The notes: a model not told the origin generated them from the letters alone. 64,000 nt of DNA from Zygnema cylindricum (GCA_037447655.1 JBBHKE010002360.1:161091-225090); one strand, 5' to 3'; positions 9,476-21,419 are shown, counted from the first letter of the stretch. Numbers and translations are program-made.

Positions 9476-12400
9476 CTCACGGATCCAAGTTTTTGATGGA
9501 AGGAAATACATCTATTGGTCTGATCTGGTTGAGTCTTATTTCACTCAAGTTAAATTGTTTGATGTAGTTGATGGTAACCTTGCTCAAACTGAAGCATCCT
9601 ATAATGGGAAAAATCAGCAAGCTCTGCATTTATTGAAGTTAATGTTCTCAGAAGATCTACTTATACACATATCAAAATGAAAAAGGCATAAGAAATCTGG
9701 TCTTCCTTGAAAACCATCTATTTGAAAGCTAATGACCAACACGAAATTATCACAACTGGGAATATTTATGATAATAGGTATACAGGAGGTAGCATAGCTG
9801 AATATTGCAATGGTCTTAGGCTTTTGTTGAGAGAAAATGCATGTTCAGGTGGGAGATTCTCCCCTTATCATCAGGCTATGGTTCTTATGCGAGGTCTTCT
9901 TGAGGAATATAAAGGAGCCTCGGCAAATTTGAGAAAGTTGGATAAGTCAGCTTGGAACTTAGCAACAGCTATAGAACTAGTGTTAGAGGAGGAATCCACT
10001 GTTGCAGCTTTTAATCTAGGAAAGTCATCTGTTGCTTTTAATGCACAGTATCAAGGAAACAGATCTCAGGGGTACCAAGGTTTTCAACCTTATAACAAGC
10101 GTGTCTACTGTTATAATCAAAGACATCTGTACAAACAGTGTCCTAAGTTTCTTAAAGCCTGTGAGACAAGTATGTTCAGAAATGGATGGAGGTCAAGAGG
10201 AATCTACACGCCCCAAAAGACACCACACACACCACCGACTCTTCCCTCTAAAACCGAAGCATTTTCAGCTGATACACAGGGATCGAAATCAGTTGACAAA
10301 GGGAAGGTGCCAGATGTCGTCAGTTTTCCAAAAACTGATGAGAAAGAATTCTTTGCCCTTGCAAAACTGATGGAGGGAGACAAAGACCACGGGTGGATCA
10401 TGGACTTAGGAAGCTCATCTTATATGTGCTGGAACAAAGCTTCTTTCACAAATCTGCAACCTATCCCAACAAGGCAGATCTATTATGCTTATGGTGCCAC
10501 AGTTGAAGCAAAGGCTCAAGGAACTGTCATCCTTATGTGTGAGATAGATGGACAGGTAGTTCCTAGAACTCTCTATCCTTATGTGTGAGATAGATGGACA
10601 GGCAGTTTCTAGAACTCTCTATGATAGATTGTATGTTCCTCAGTTCAAAAAGAACTTGTTTTGTACCTTAGATGCAGAAAGTAGAGGTTTTGAAATACTT
10701 CAGAAACTAGGAAAGAAAATAGTCAGCAAAGAGGGAAGGGTAGCCATAATGGGAACTAGAGGCCCAAATAAATTGTACCGCATGGACCTGGTGAATACAT
10801 CTTTTTTTGCTAACTCCAGTGTCTTACCTGATAATATTTTGTGGCATAAGAGGTTGGATCATGTTCATTATGACAGATTGGAAAAAATGGTCAAAAATGA
10901 TATGGTAGAAGGAGTTAAGCTCAACAATAGTCAAGTATTTGTAATAGGTGTGCTTTGGGCAAGCTTCATAAACTTCCCTTACCGCAAGCTATAGATTTCA
11001 GAGCGACTAATATCTTTGAACTTGTTCATTCAGATGTGTGGGGACCCTCCAAAGTACCATCTTTTGCTGGCAACAAATACTTTGTCACATTCACAGATGA
11101 CTTCTCCAGATTCAGCATAATCTATTTTATGAAGGAGAAAAATGAGGTCTTCACCCACTTCAAATACTTTCGGATCGGGGCGGAGAAACTTCATGGTAGA
11201 TCGATTCTCTCCTTAAGATCTGATAATGGAGGTGAATATACTTATAATGAGTTTGCTGCTTATTTATAAGAAAATGGTATATCTCACCAGTTCACTGTGC
11301 TTTACACTCTTGAGCTGAATGGAGTCTCAGAAAGGCTAAACAGAACTCTAACTGTGAGTGTCAAATCTATGATGGCTGATACAATAATAGATATTAAATT
11401 TTGGGCTGAAGCTTACAAAATTGCAACATATATTATGAACAGATTAGAAACTAGATCTGTTCAAGGAATGACACTTTATGAAGTGTGGACTGGCAAAAAA
11501 CCAGATGTTAGTCACTTCAGAGTTTTTGGTAGCAAATGCTTTGTACTAGATAATCTACCAAACTGGAAATTGAGTCCAAAGTCTAAACCTGGAATCTTTA
11601 TGGGTTATGATGATGAATCTCTAGGATATAGAATTTATTGTCCTCAAAAACATACCATCCAGATTGCTAAAAATATTATAGTAAAGGATGAGAGTGAGTC
11701 CGTAGATGTATTTAGTATGGATGAGAATGAAAAGAAAGAAAAACTGCAAAAATATGTCATCTTGGATCAGATTCCCTTTCAGTCTGCTGCAGCTTCTACT
11801 TTTTCTTCTACTGGAGTACAAAATATTGGGGTACCATCAGCTTATCCTCATCTTCCAGGACCTTAAGGTGGAGCTCGGTATCTAACACTTCTAACCTCAA
11901 ATTTTCCGAGGGTGAAGAAGACAGAGTTCCCGTTTAAGGGGAGAACAAGTTAGCCATCAGGAGGCATTTTCTGTTCGTGAAAGGCATCATTAGATCTCAA
12001 CTGCAAATGATGAGATGAGATCGATCATGGAAGCTCAAACGTGGGAACTTGTGGAGCTTCCACCAGATCAGAAAGCCATTGGCTGCAAGTGGGTTTTCAA
12101 AGTGATGTTCAACCCAGACAACACCTTTGAAAGGTATAAAGCTCGTCTGGTTGCAAAGGGTTTTAGTCAAAAGGAAGGAATAGACTATGAGGAAACCTAC
12201 TCTCCTGTTGTCAGGTTTCTTACTGTTAGAGTCTTGTAGTCCTTAGCTGCAATTAAGAATATGGAATTGCATCAAATAGATGTTAAAAATGCCTTCTTGC
12301 ATAGAGACTTAGACGAAGTAATCTATATGAAACAACCTGAACATTTTGCAGAAAAAAGAAAGGAAAATCTAGTGTGTAAACTGTTAAAAACATTGTATGG

Positions 12401-12674
12401 ATTGAAACAGGTTCCACGATAGTGGAATTTAAAGTTGGATGAGTTTCTTACCAGTTTGGGATTTACAAGGATCAACTCAGATCACATTGTTTATGTCGTG
12501 GAAGGAGATGATGGTGTGATTTATGTAGCAGTGTATGTAGACTATCTGCTGCAAATCAGCAAATCATTGAATGAGATAAATAAAATAAAAGCAGCTTTGA
12601 ATGCCAGATTTGAAATGAAAGACTTAGGTGAAGCTAAGTATATCCTAGGCATTCAAGTTGAGGGAGATAGGAGT
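9476..12674 (+). pseudogene. Element A gag-pol, left part (gag to reverse transcriptase)
   Basis: The reading starts with PPSRIQVFDGRKY (shared with B and C) and runs through a copia gag. The zinc knuckle has decayed (CYNQRHLYKQC). The protease has DLGSS instead of DSGAS. The pre-integrase motif is WHKRLDHVHYDRL. The integrase core has HSDVWGP, RSDNGGE and SERLNRT. The reverse transcriptase contains [20 protein letters not shown] and YVDYLL where YVDD is expected. Stops or shifts occur near 9680, 10586, 10990, 11267, 12238 and 12420. A 46-bp tandem duplication lies at about 10530-10622. Element B begins at 12675. Confidence 0.9.
12447..12674 (+). repeat. 228-bp duplication of element A reverse transcriptase, left copy
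   Basis: This runs from CTTACCAG to GATAGGAGT and ends exactly at the start of element B. The same segment, without gaps, follows B at 18855-19082. By eye the two copies differ at about 22 of 228 positions. Confidence 0.9.
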
Positions 12675-13517
12675 TGAAAAGAGGTAATTAATAGTTCACT
12701 TCTATAGTTAAGTTAGAATATAAAGAGAGAGAAAGAGAGAACCAAAGGCACGCCATGGTTGCGGCGTCATTTAGGAGGGAGAATGAAATAGAAGGTATTT
12801 TACTATTTGTAGCAAAATACTTATCCATTAAGGCACTAGCAGAACGATATACTAATTACGTTTCACGCATATTTATCTATTTGTTAAACGGGCCAATTTG
12901 CAGCAGGCTAACGAAAACACGCATTAATCAATTCATGCATGGAAGCGAATCGAAACCGCATAAATACAAATGATCGGACGGCCACAATTGCAGCCGCCAC
13001 CCGCAATAAACTTTCGGCGGCCTATGGGGATAGCGTCACGCGACGCCACGTGACACCATACTATTGGATACCGAAGAAGATGGGAGGAAGAACCATGGCT
13101 CGCGTTTTGACAGGCGTCACTTTGAAAACCATGTTGTACAATGGCCGTACAATAAGTATATCGCCTAATGTACCTTCTTGTACTATATAGTGTTTCTATT
13201 GGACTAGGGTTTAGTAGTAGGCAGTCGTAAGTAGGCAGACCAGGACTTAGTGAAATTTAGGTACCTCTCTCTAAGAGAGCTTGTAACTATAAAGGTCATC
13301 TTTGACCAACCATAACTTACAGCTCAGGGGAGCAAATTCAGTGATTCTTTTTGCGTTTGACTCAAGGGAGTCTTGTCCTCACAGCGGTGAGAGTGGTCAG
13401 AATATTTGTGTGCTTGGGTGGCGCTTATTCAGCGGGAAAGTAGAAGGGGCAAATAATATCCTAGAGGCTTTACATAGGCTGCTCATTCTCTAGGTCAATG
13501 GAGACCACATAATTGCA
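12675..13517 (+). repeat. 5' LTR of copia element B
   Basis: 843 bases. It lacks 54 bases of the tRNA-like module that the 3' LTR keeps; the gap falls between AGCAAAATAC and TTATCCATTAAGG. Around thirty substitutions against the 3' LTR were counted by eye. Confidence 0.95.
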
Positions 13518-13532
13518 GGTTATGGGCCCACC
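13518..13532 (+). other. Primer binding site of element B with embedded ATG
   Basis: GGTTATGGGCCCACC follows the LTR with no spacer. Its complement is the anticodon stem-loop of plant-type initiator tRNA-Met, not the 3' CCA end. The ATG at 13522 faces the CAU anticodon and opens the gag frame (MGPPSRVPIFDG). Confidence 0.85.
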
Positions 13533-16500
13533 CTCTAGGGTGCCCATATTTGATGGATCAGACTTTCTTGATTGGGAAATGATGATGGAGGGAGAACTAT
13601 TTGAGAAACACTTATGGGGCATAGTGTCCGGACAAGTTCGATGCCCACCTCCACCTAGGTTTGGAGGAACGCGTTTTTTTGGCACCTCCGCCTCTACAGT
13701 AGGTAGAACAACTGCCACCATCAATGAGGATGAAGACGAGGAACGAGAGGAGATTATCATGGAAGGAGAAATAGGAGGAGTTGCAACTCAAGTGACACCA
13801 TTGCCAAGGGTGATACAGGTAGCAACACCATTAGCAACGACGACAAGGGTTCAGATCGAAAGATCGCAGTATGAAAAGTGGAACTTCAAAGACAAGGTTG
13901 CTAAGCTCTTAATTCTTAAAAGTGTAGCAAAGGGCATTGCCATTTCCCTTATGCACGTCAAATCTTCATCTCATATTTGGATATCAAAAGTTAACAAAAA
14001 TAAGAGCGGATCATTGCAGCAGCAACAATTTGCAGAAAACAAGATTGCAACTTATACTTATAAGGGAGGAAGCATGAATACTTATTGCAATGATTTAGGA
14101 ACATTAATTGGAGAGCTAGAGAGTGCAGGTAACTCATGGTCTGAGAGACAAAGAGTGAACACATTAATGATGAAACTACCTCAAGAGTATGAGAATATCA
14201 TTAATCGATTGCAAGACATAGGAGATAGCAATTGGAATTGGGATGACACAGTGGGAATGATTTTAGTGAAAGAAAACACCATAGAGCTTAGGAGAGGGAG
14301 TCCAAGTGTTCAAGCATTGTTTGTAGGAGCTGATTGGCGGAAGCGTGATGAGGAGAGAGAGAGAATCCTTATCGAAACTTTGGAGGAAGAGGACAAGGAG
14401 GTGGCAGATTTGATAGACAGGGGAGAGGAACTTTTCGAGGAGGATTATGTCACTTCTGTAAGAAACTGGGACACTATATGGCAGATTGTGGCAAACTTGC
14501 AGATCTTCGACTAAAAGATGGGCAAGGGAACTCAAGAAATGGAGGAAAGAAAAAGAATTTCCTAACTCAAGTTCATGATGAGCAAGAGAACGAAGAAACC
14601 GAACAGGAAGAGGAGCTTGAGGAGCTTGAGGAGCTTCTATTTTATCCGAAAACACTAAAAAACATGTTGACATTCCACGGAGACAAAAGTGTGCTTTCGG
14701 AGGTAAGAGGGATCCACCTGAAGATGGGTGGATCATAGACTCAGGGGCCTCAATGCATATGTGCAAAGATAAAAGGTGGTTCACTAAACTGAGAAAGATC
14801 CCAACAGTTGAGATAGAGTACGGAGATGGTAGAGTAGAAACCACAAGTCTTGTTGGAACTGTTGACTTGAAGGTTCTAGTTAATGGAAAGGCCTCAATTG
14901 TAACACTCTCAGACGTTCTTTACATTCCACAGCTTAGTAAGAACTTGGTCTCAACAGCTGTCCTAGATGAAAAGGAGTTTGAAACAGGAACTAGGAAAGG
15001 AATCTTCACAGCAAGCTTTGATAATGAGGTTTATTTCATAGCTGAGAAGGGCAGTCAAGGAATGTTCAGAATTGTTCTTTGCAATGAAAAGAGTGTTCTC
15101 TACTCGTGTGCAAGTGAGATGATGCTTTGGCACAAAAGGTTCGGGCATGTGCATCTAGATAAATTAAAGAAAATGAAAAAAAAAGGGAATAGTGGAGGGT
15201 ATTACTTTTGAGGATGATGAGACCTTTGATGATTGTAGTGGATGTGCCCAAAGGAAGATTCATAGACTTCCATTTCAAGAGGCAACCACATATAGGAGAG
15301 AGAAAGTATTGGATCTAATTCACAGTGATGTTTGGGGACTTGCTAGATATGCTTCACATGGGGGGAAGAGGTGGATGTTAACTATCACAGATGATTGGTC
15401 TAGATACACGAAGGTATACTTTCTCAGACATAAGTTAGAGGTATTGAGATGTTTCAAAGAGTATAAAGTATGGAGTGAAAAACTACATGAAACCTCAATA
15501 AAAGAGATAAGAAGTGATAATGGGAAAGAATACACCTCAAGGGAATTTGAAGAATATCTTAAAAAAGAAGGAATTCATCATGAGAAAACTGTTCCCTATA
15601 ATCCGGAACAAAATGGAGTAGCAGAAAGAGTGAATAGAACTTTAGGAGATATGTCCAGAAGTATGTTAACTCATAAGAGGATAGGGTTGCAGTTTTGGGC
15701 GGAGTTTATGAACTATGCTAATTTCATCAAAAATAGAGTTCTAACTTCAGCAAATAAGGAGGAAACTCCGTATGAGAGGTGGACAGGAAGAAAACCTTAT
15801 TTGTCTAGTTTGATAGTGTTCGAAAGTCAAGTCTACAGTTTGGATTCCGATAAGACTAAATGGAAGTTAGAGGGGAGAGGGAAGCCATGATATCTTGTAG
15901 GATATGATGAGAGCACAAAAAGATACCGAGTGTATGACTTGAAAAAGAAAGATATAATTTTGGTAAAACACATAGTGGAGATGAATGAAGAGAAGTCCAT
16001 TGATCCATTCAAATATAATAAAGAAGTCCAAATCAGATTTGAAACGGATCAGTTTTCTGACTTTGACTTTGAAAATGAAGAGAAGGAAGAGGGAGAAAAG
16101 GAAAAATCTGCAGATTTACCAAAGGAGAAGGAGGAAAGGACAACATCCGAGGCAAGGCCACAATACGAAGTGGAAACCGAAGAGGAACTTGATGAGACAC
16201 CGGAATTGAAAGATAGGGGAGCTGAAAATATCCCTAAACGAAACCCAAGGATGCCTTCCATACCGGCGTCCGATTTTGAAGGGGGAAGAAGAAGTAGTAA
16301 ACGACTTCAAGAAAGACAAGTAAATAACCAACTCACAAAGATGTCTCACCCAGATGAACCTCAAACATACTTAGAGGCCATAAACACTCCAGAAAGTAGC
16401 CGGTTGATCACAACTATAAATGAAGAAATGGCCTCTATCATGGAAGCCAATACATGGGAGTTGGTAGATTGTCCACCGGATCGAAAACCGATTGGATGTA

Positions 16501-17941
16501 AGTGGGTCTTTAAACTTAAATTTAACCCGGATAATACCATTGAGAGGTACAAAGCTAGGTTAGTTGCAAAAGGTTATACTCAGAAAGAGGGGATAGACTA
16601 CGAAGAAACCTTTGCACCAGTAGTCAGATTTCCTTCTGTTAGAATCCTTTTAAGTATAGCCGCAGCGGAGGATATGGAAATCCACCAGATGGATATTCAA
16701 ATGACATTTTTGCACGGAGAGTTGGAAGAAGAAATTTACATGAGGCAACCGGAAGGATTCGTGGAAAGTGGGGAAGAAAACAAAGTTTGCAAACTGATAA
16801 AATCACTCTATGGGCTTAAGCAAGCCCCACGACAGTGGAATATAAAGCTCGACGAATTTTTAACCGGTTTGGGGTATATCAGAATTAGTTCATATCACTC
16901 CATATATTTATTTGAGGATGAGAACGGAGTGATATTTATTGCTATTTATGTGGATGATTTGTTGGTCTTAAGCAAGTCTTTAGATAAAATTAACAAACTA
17001 AAACGAGATCTTAGAAGCCGCTTTGACATGAAAGATCTCGGCGAAGCAAAGTACATTTTGGGAATTCAAATGGAGAGAGATAGAGGGAATAAGATTATAA
17101 GACTCACTTAGAAAGAAGCAATTGGTAATATGCTAGAAAAATTTCAAATGGAGAAAGCAAACGGATCTACTACTCCGATAGATTTAAAGAAAGTGAGTGA
17201 GGGGAGTGAAGACGGAGGAATATTGATCATAAATGATGAGATAGATGAGATAGAAAGAAGATTTATGGAAAATATCCCTTATCGACGGATTGTAGGCAGT
17301 TTAATATATTTTATGAAATGTACCCGACCGGATATAGCTGTAGCCGTAGGAGTCCTCAGCAAGAGTCTAAATGACCCAACAAAGAGAGACTTGGAGGCTG
17401 CCAAAAGGGTGATGAGGTATCTGGTGGGGACAAGGGAATTGTGGTTGCATTTGGGAGGGGAGCACTTTGACATCACACCTTGGAGTGATGCCAATTTTGG
17501 AAATGTGCCTTTAAGGCGGTGTACGACTGGATATGTGTTGCAAATTGTATCCGGTGCATGTTGTTGGAGTAGAAAGCAACAAAAAGTAGTTCCTCAGTCC
17601 ACTATGGAGGCTGAATACATGGCTTCTTGTGCTGCCACCAAAGAATAAATGTGGGTTAAATCTCTTCTTGAAGAACTTGGGTTCATGAAGTCTGGAACTC
17701 AAAATGTTTTTTGTGATAATCAAGCTGCTATCTCAATTGCAGCTAATCCGAAACATCACTTCAAAGCTAAGCATATGGATATTAGACTAAGCTTTGTCAG
17801 AGAAAAGGTTGAAAATAAAATCATTAAACTGGTTCATAAACTGATTAAGAAATGATTCCAGACATGATGACAAAACCAGTACCTTCCCCTAAGTTGGTTT
17901 ATTGTAGAGAAAACTGTGGATTAAAATTGAAAAGTGACTAA
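13522..17941 (+). pseudogene. Element B gag-pol polyprotein (broken)
   Basis: Copia order is complete. Gag starts MGPPSRVPIFDG. The zinc knuckle CHFCKKLGHYMADC is intact but out of frame with upstream gag (shift near 14440). The protease has DSGASMHMC. The pre-integrase part has WHKRFGHVHLDKL and CSGCAQRK. The integrase has HSDVWG, RSDNGKE and AERVNRT. The reverse transcriptase (about 16400-17110) has an intact YVDDLL. RNase H has WSDANFG, STMEAEYMA and CDNQAAI. Lesions are a shift in an A run near 15180, TGA near 15888, TAG at 17109 and TAA near 17646. A Glu-rich stretch lies in the integrase-RT linker. It is the best-preserved pol of the window. Confidence 0.93.
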
Positions 17942-17943
17942 GA

Positions 17944-17957
17944 ATTAAGGGGAGTGT
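17944..17957 (+). other. Polypurine tract of element B
   Basis: TTAAGGGGAGTGT lies just before the 3' LTR and after the pol stop codon, as needed for plus-strand priming. C has the same tract (ATAAGGGGAG before 26811). Confidence 0.75.
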
Positions 17958-18854
17958 TGAAAAGAGGTAATTAATAGTTCACTTCTATAGTTAAGTTAGA
18001 ATGTAAAGAGAGAGAAAGAGAGAACCAAAGGCAAGCCATGGTTGCCGCGTCATTTAGGAGGGAGAATGAAATAGAAGGTATTTTACTATTTGTAGCAAAA
18101 TACTGCCTCTAGCCGGATTTGAACAGGGGTCTACAGAATATTACTTAAAACTTAGCCTTATCCATTAAGGCACTAGCGAAACGATATACGTATTACGTTT
18201 CACGTATATTTATGTATTTGTTAAACGGTCTAATTTGCAGCAGACTAACGAAAACAAACATTAATCAATTCATGCATGGAAGCGAATCGAAGCCGCATAA
18301 ATACAAATGATCGGACGGCCACAATTGCAGCCGCCACCCGCAATAAACTTTCAGCAGCCTATGGGGATAGCGTCACGCGACGCCACGTGGCACCATACTA
18401 TTAGATATCGAAGAAGATGGGAGGAGGAACCATGGCTTCCGTTTTGACAGGCGTCACTTTGAAAACCATGTCGTACAATGGCCGTACAATAAGTATATCG
18501 CCTAATGTACCTTCTTGTACTACATAGTGTTTCTATTGGACTAGGGTTTAGTAGTAGGCAGTCGTAAGTAGGCAGACCAGGACTTAGTGAAATTTAGGTA
18601 CCTCTCTCTAAGAGAGCTTGTAACTATAAAGGTCATCTTTGACCAACCATAACTTACAGCTCGGGGGAGCAAATTCAGTGATTCTTTTTGCGTTTGACTC
18701 AAGGGAGTCTTGTCCTCACAGCGGTGAGAGTGGTCAGAATATTTGTGTGCCTGGGTGGCGCTTATTCAGCGGGAAAGTAGAAGGGGCAAATAATATCCTA
18801 GAGGCTTTACATAGGCTGCTCATTCTCTAGGTCAATGGAGACCAGATAATTGCA
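17958..18854 (+). repeat. 3' LTR of copia element B
   Basis: 897 bases, TGAAAAGAGG to AATTGCA. It keeps the 54-bp segment missing from the 5' LTR. Confidence 0.95.
18104..18178 (-). other. tRNA-like module in the 3' LTR of element B (antisense)
   Basis: On the minus strand TAGTGCCTTAATGGATAAGG looks like a tRNA A box and D-arm, with GCCT pairing to AGGC. Downstream comes CTGTTCAAATCCGGC, a B-box/T-loop. No matching acceptor stem is seen, so a working tRNA is unlikely. Confidence 0.6.
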
Positions 18855-19082
18855 CTTACCAGCTTGGGATTTATAAGGATAAATTTAGATCACTCTGTTT
18901 ATGTCCTAGAAGAAGATGATGGTGTGATTTATGTAGCAGTGTATTTAGACGATCTCTTGCTAATGAGCAAATCATTGAATGAGATAAATAAAATAAAAGC
19001 AGCTCTGAATGCCAGGTTTGAAATGAAAGACTTAGGTGAAGCTAGGTATATCCTAGGCATTCAAGTGTAGAGAGATAGGAGT
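18855..19082 (+). repeat. 228-bp duplication of element A reverse transcriptase, right copy
   Basis: This copy begins at the first base after element B and ends GATAGGAGT, followed by the normal continuation of element A. It has YLDDLL at the active site, where the left copy has YVDYLL. Confidence 0.9.
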
Positions 19083-19929
19083 CAAAGAGTTATTTACCTC
19101 ACTCAGAGAGAGGCCATTGGAAATGTACTTGAAAAATTTTGCATGGCAGATGCAAAAAGGAGTGCCACTCCTATGGATTTCAGGCAAAAAGTGGAAGGAA
19201 AAGAGACAGATGGAGGAATGACTCTCGAAGATGATATGGAACCACGGGAGTCAGACTTCATGTCCAAGATTCCCTACTGACAAATTGTTGGGAGTCTTAT
19301 CTCTTTTATGAACTGCACTCGTCCAGACATTGTAGCGGCTGTAAGAGCTCTGAGTCAAAGTCTTCAAAATGCGAAGAAATCAGACCGGGAGGCAGCAAAA
19401 CGAGTTCTGAGATATCTTGCAGGAACACGAGATCTTCGACTATCTCTTCGAGGAGATGAAGTGAAGATCAACACCTGGAGCGATGCGAGTTATGGTGATA
19501 TGCCAAGCCGACGTTCTACCATTGGATTCATTTTGAAGATCTGTAATGGTACTTGCTACTGGACAAGCAAGCTCCAAAAAGTGAGTGCTCAGTCAACCAT
19601 GGAAGCTGAATACATGGGAGCTAGCTCAGCTGTTAAGGAACTTCTTTGGGTAAAGTCTCTTTTAGAAGAACTGAAATTTATGCAGTCTGGTCCTTAGGTC
19701 ATTTGGTGTGACAATCAAGCTGCTATTGCTATTACTTCTAATCCTAGTCATCATTTCCAAAGCAAACATATTGACATTAAGTTACACTTAGTGAGGGAAA
19801 AGGTGATGGGCAGAATTATGAAAATCAACTACTTACCTGATGAGAAAATGTTGGCAGATATGATGACAAAACCCTTTCCTGCCCCAAAATTGAAATTTTG
19901 TAGTGAGGGATGTGGTCTTAGTGGTTAGT
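18855..19929 (+). pseudogene. Element A pol, right part (reverse transcriptase end and RNase H)
   Basis: This continues copia reverse transcriptase (MGFIRINLDHSVYVLEEDDG, YLDDLL) into the RNase H domain. RNase H motifs are WSDASYGDM, STMEAEYMG and, after an in-frame TAG near 19697, WCDNQAAIAI and MLADMMTKP. Other stops are at about 19068 and 19279. Confidence 0.9.
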
Positions 19930-19951
19930 AGAGTCTAAAGATTTAGAGGAG

Positions 19952-20833
19952 TGTTGTTTTGAAAGCTTTAGTCCTCACTAAGTTTCATAGGCAGGGGGAG
20001 TGTTTTCTCAGTAGTTAGAATATTTTGTGAAAAGTCTGGTTCAGTATGTACCAGCATTAATGTTACAGTGAACAGTGAGGGAGTTCACGGTGTGACACAC
20101 TTCAGGACACGCGTCGCTAAATGAGACACTCTACAAAGATCCGTTTGTACTATTCAGACTTACCATAAAGACCAAAGTGTCACATAAAAGTTTCATCTTG
20201 TATGAAACTTTGAAATGATGGACGATGAAGATTTGTTGCCGACGGAAGGTAGTCATCCGGGATCACGACTGTAATTATCTGACGTGTTTTGTACATGGTG
20301 TACTGTGATGTCACTTATCTCTAGTTTGTACAGAAGCATGTTTTGTTTGATTCATGTCTCAGTTTAGATTCTTTCTGCATTACATACCTTGACATATTCA
20401 GGTATCCTCTTTTAGATAAGAGATATTATTGATGCATGGTTGGTATGATTCCTTTGCTTATTTAGGGCAATAAGTGGCTGTTAGCTCTTAGAAGAATAGA
20501 TCTTTTAGGTATAAGAATAAGACTTAGCCATCTTAGAATTAGGAACTTGTAGTATCAAAATTATGTTGTGACATTTTTGATATCTTTGACTGACAATATC
20601 TCTTAGATCTGTTTGCAGATTTTTGTGTAAATATGCACTTGTGTCCCCTTTTGTATTATCAGCATTGTGTGAGATTTATAGGTCATTTGGTTGCCTAAAT
20701 TATCTTTGGCTGTGTTCCAAAGTTGTGTGTATTTTTTTGAGCATCTGTGAGAGCTTCTTGCTTATCTTAATTCTCTGAATTCTACTGCAACATCATCTTC
20801 ATCTTCAGTTGGTGTAGCAGTCACAAAACAACA
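19952..20833 (+). repeat. 3' LTR of copia element A
   Basis: 882 bases, TGTTGTTTTGAAAGC to ACAACA. It contains about 108 bases (around 20272-20384) absent from the 5' copy, flanked by GGGATCACG and GACATACCTTGAC-like sequence. Confidence 0.95.
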
Positions 20834-20838
20834 AACCT

Positions 20839-21113
20839 CGGGTAATAATTGGCTAGACCCAGGAATGTACGAAAAGCACAAATGTCTTGCGAGGGTGGAA
20901 GGGCGTCAAGGGTTGCCACCTTAACCATGTGGGGACTTAGTGTCCTAGCAGTCCTCTCATTACCTAGATAAATGATTTTCTACACCCCAAAAATGCTCTT
21001 CCCGGGGTGACACTTCAAGCGCGCTGCTTGGAGAGCCTAGAGAACGATCTGTATATGCTCCAAGTATCCCTTCAATGTTTTAGAGAAAATGATCACATCG
21101 TCGATGTAACATC
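20839..21113 (-). pseudogene. Gypsy reverse transcriptase fragment
   Basis: On the minus strand the reading gives CYIDDVIIFSKTLKGYLEH, the YxDD active site of a Ty3/gypsy reverse transcriptase, followed by ALQAARLKCHPGK. After two stops comes RTFLGLANYYPRF. It continues at 8681 once element A is removed. Its upstream side is cut by LTR fragment E at 21114. The 5' half of the gypsy element is missing from the window. Confidence 0.85.
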
Positions 21114-21419
21114 TGCAATTCGGCGTCCTCCATTGGACTACACAATTCAAGAAGCCTCTAGATAGTTATTAACTAACCCACTTTCAATAGCAACCACTGC
21201 TACCCTAGCAAAGAAGTTGATAATATGTCTACACCCCTGTGCAGTGTGGACTCGCTTCAGTCTGTAGGAAAAAGAATCTATGTAAACGCCCAACGAAGCA
21301 ATTAGTTATGAGGTGGCAAAGATGCCAAGTTTATATAAACTCTTAAACGGAGAGAGGTCACTTCCTACCAAATTGTGTAAGTCCTAAACCCCTCTCACAA
21401 CCCCTATCTACTTACGTAC
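21114..21419 (-). repeat. LTR fragment E, 3' part, inverted
   Basis: This aligns, with many changes, to the inverse of the C and D LTR end: TGCAATTC at its start, GCTACCCTAGCAAAGAA, and TTCCTACCAAATTG...CTCTCACA near 21365. It stops where element C begins. The boundary with the gypsy sequence is a best estimate. Confidence 0.6.

Larger units (their letters stand above)
12675..18854 (+). mobile_element. Ty1/copia element B, nested in element A
   Basis: Two LTRs (12675-13517 and 17958-18854) start TGAAAAGAGG and end AATTGCA. Between them lie primer site, gag, protease, integrase, reverse transcriptase, RNase H and a purine-rich tract. The five flanking bases do not match (GGAGT left, CTTAC right). 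Instead a 228-bp stretch of element A is present on both sides. The LTRs are related to those of C at their 3' ends (GCAAATTCA...GATTCTTTTTGC). Confidence 0.95.
8687..20833 (+). mobile_element. Ty1/copia element A, interrupted by element B
   Basis: The LTRs start TGTTGTTTTGAAAGC and end ACAACA. The five bases AACCT flank both ends (8682-8686 and 20834-20838), a perfect target duplication. The order is 5' LTR, primer site, gag, protease, integrase, reverse transcriptase, [element B], reverse transcriptase, RNase H, 3' LTR, so it is copia-type. It is inserted in the RT-RNase H region of the gypsy element. Many stops and shifts show that it is dead. Confidence 0.95.

Noticed and set aside
16049-16364. 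Ser-rich minus-strand ORFs inside element B
   Set aside because: Antisense shadows of the Glu/Lys-rich linker between integrase and reverse transcriptase.
12447-19082. The 228-bp repeat as an unusually long target site duplication
   Set aside because: The two copies differ at about 10 percent of sites while B's LTRs differ less, so the copies did not arise when B inserted.
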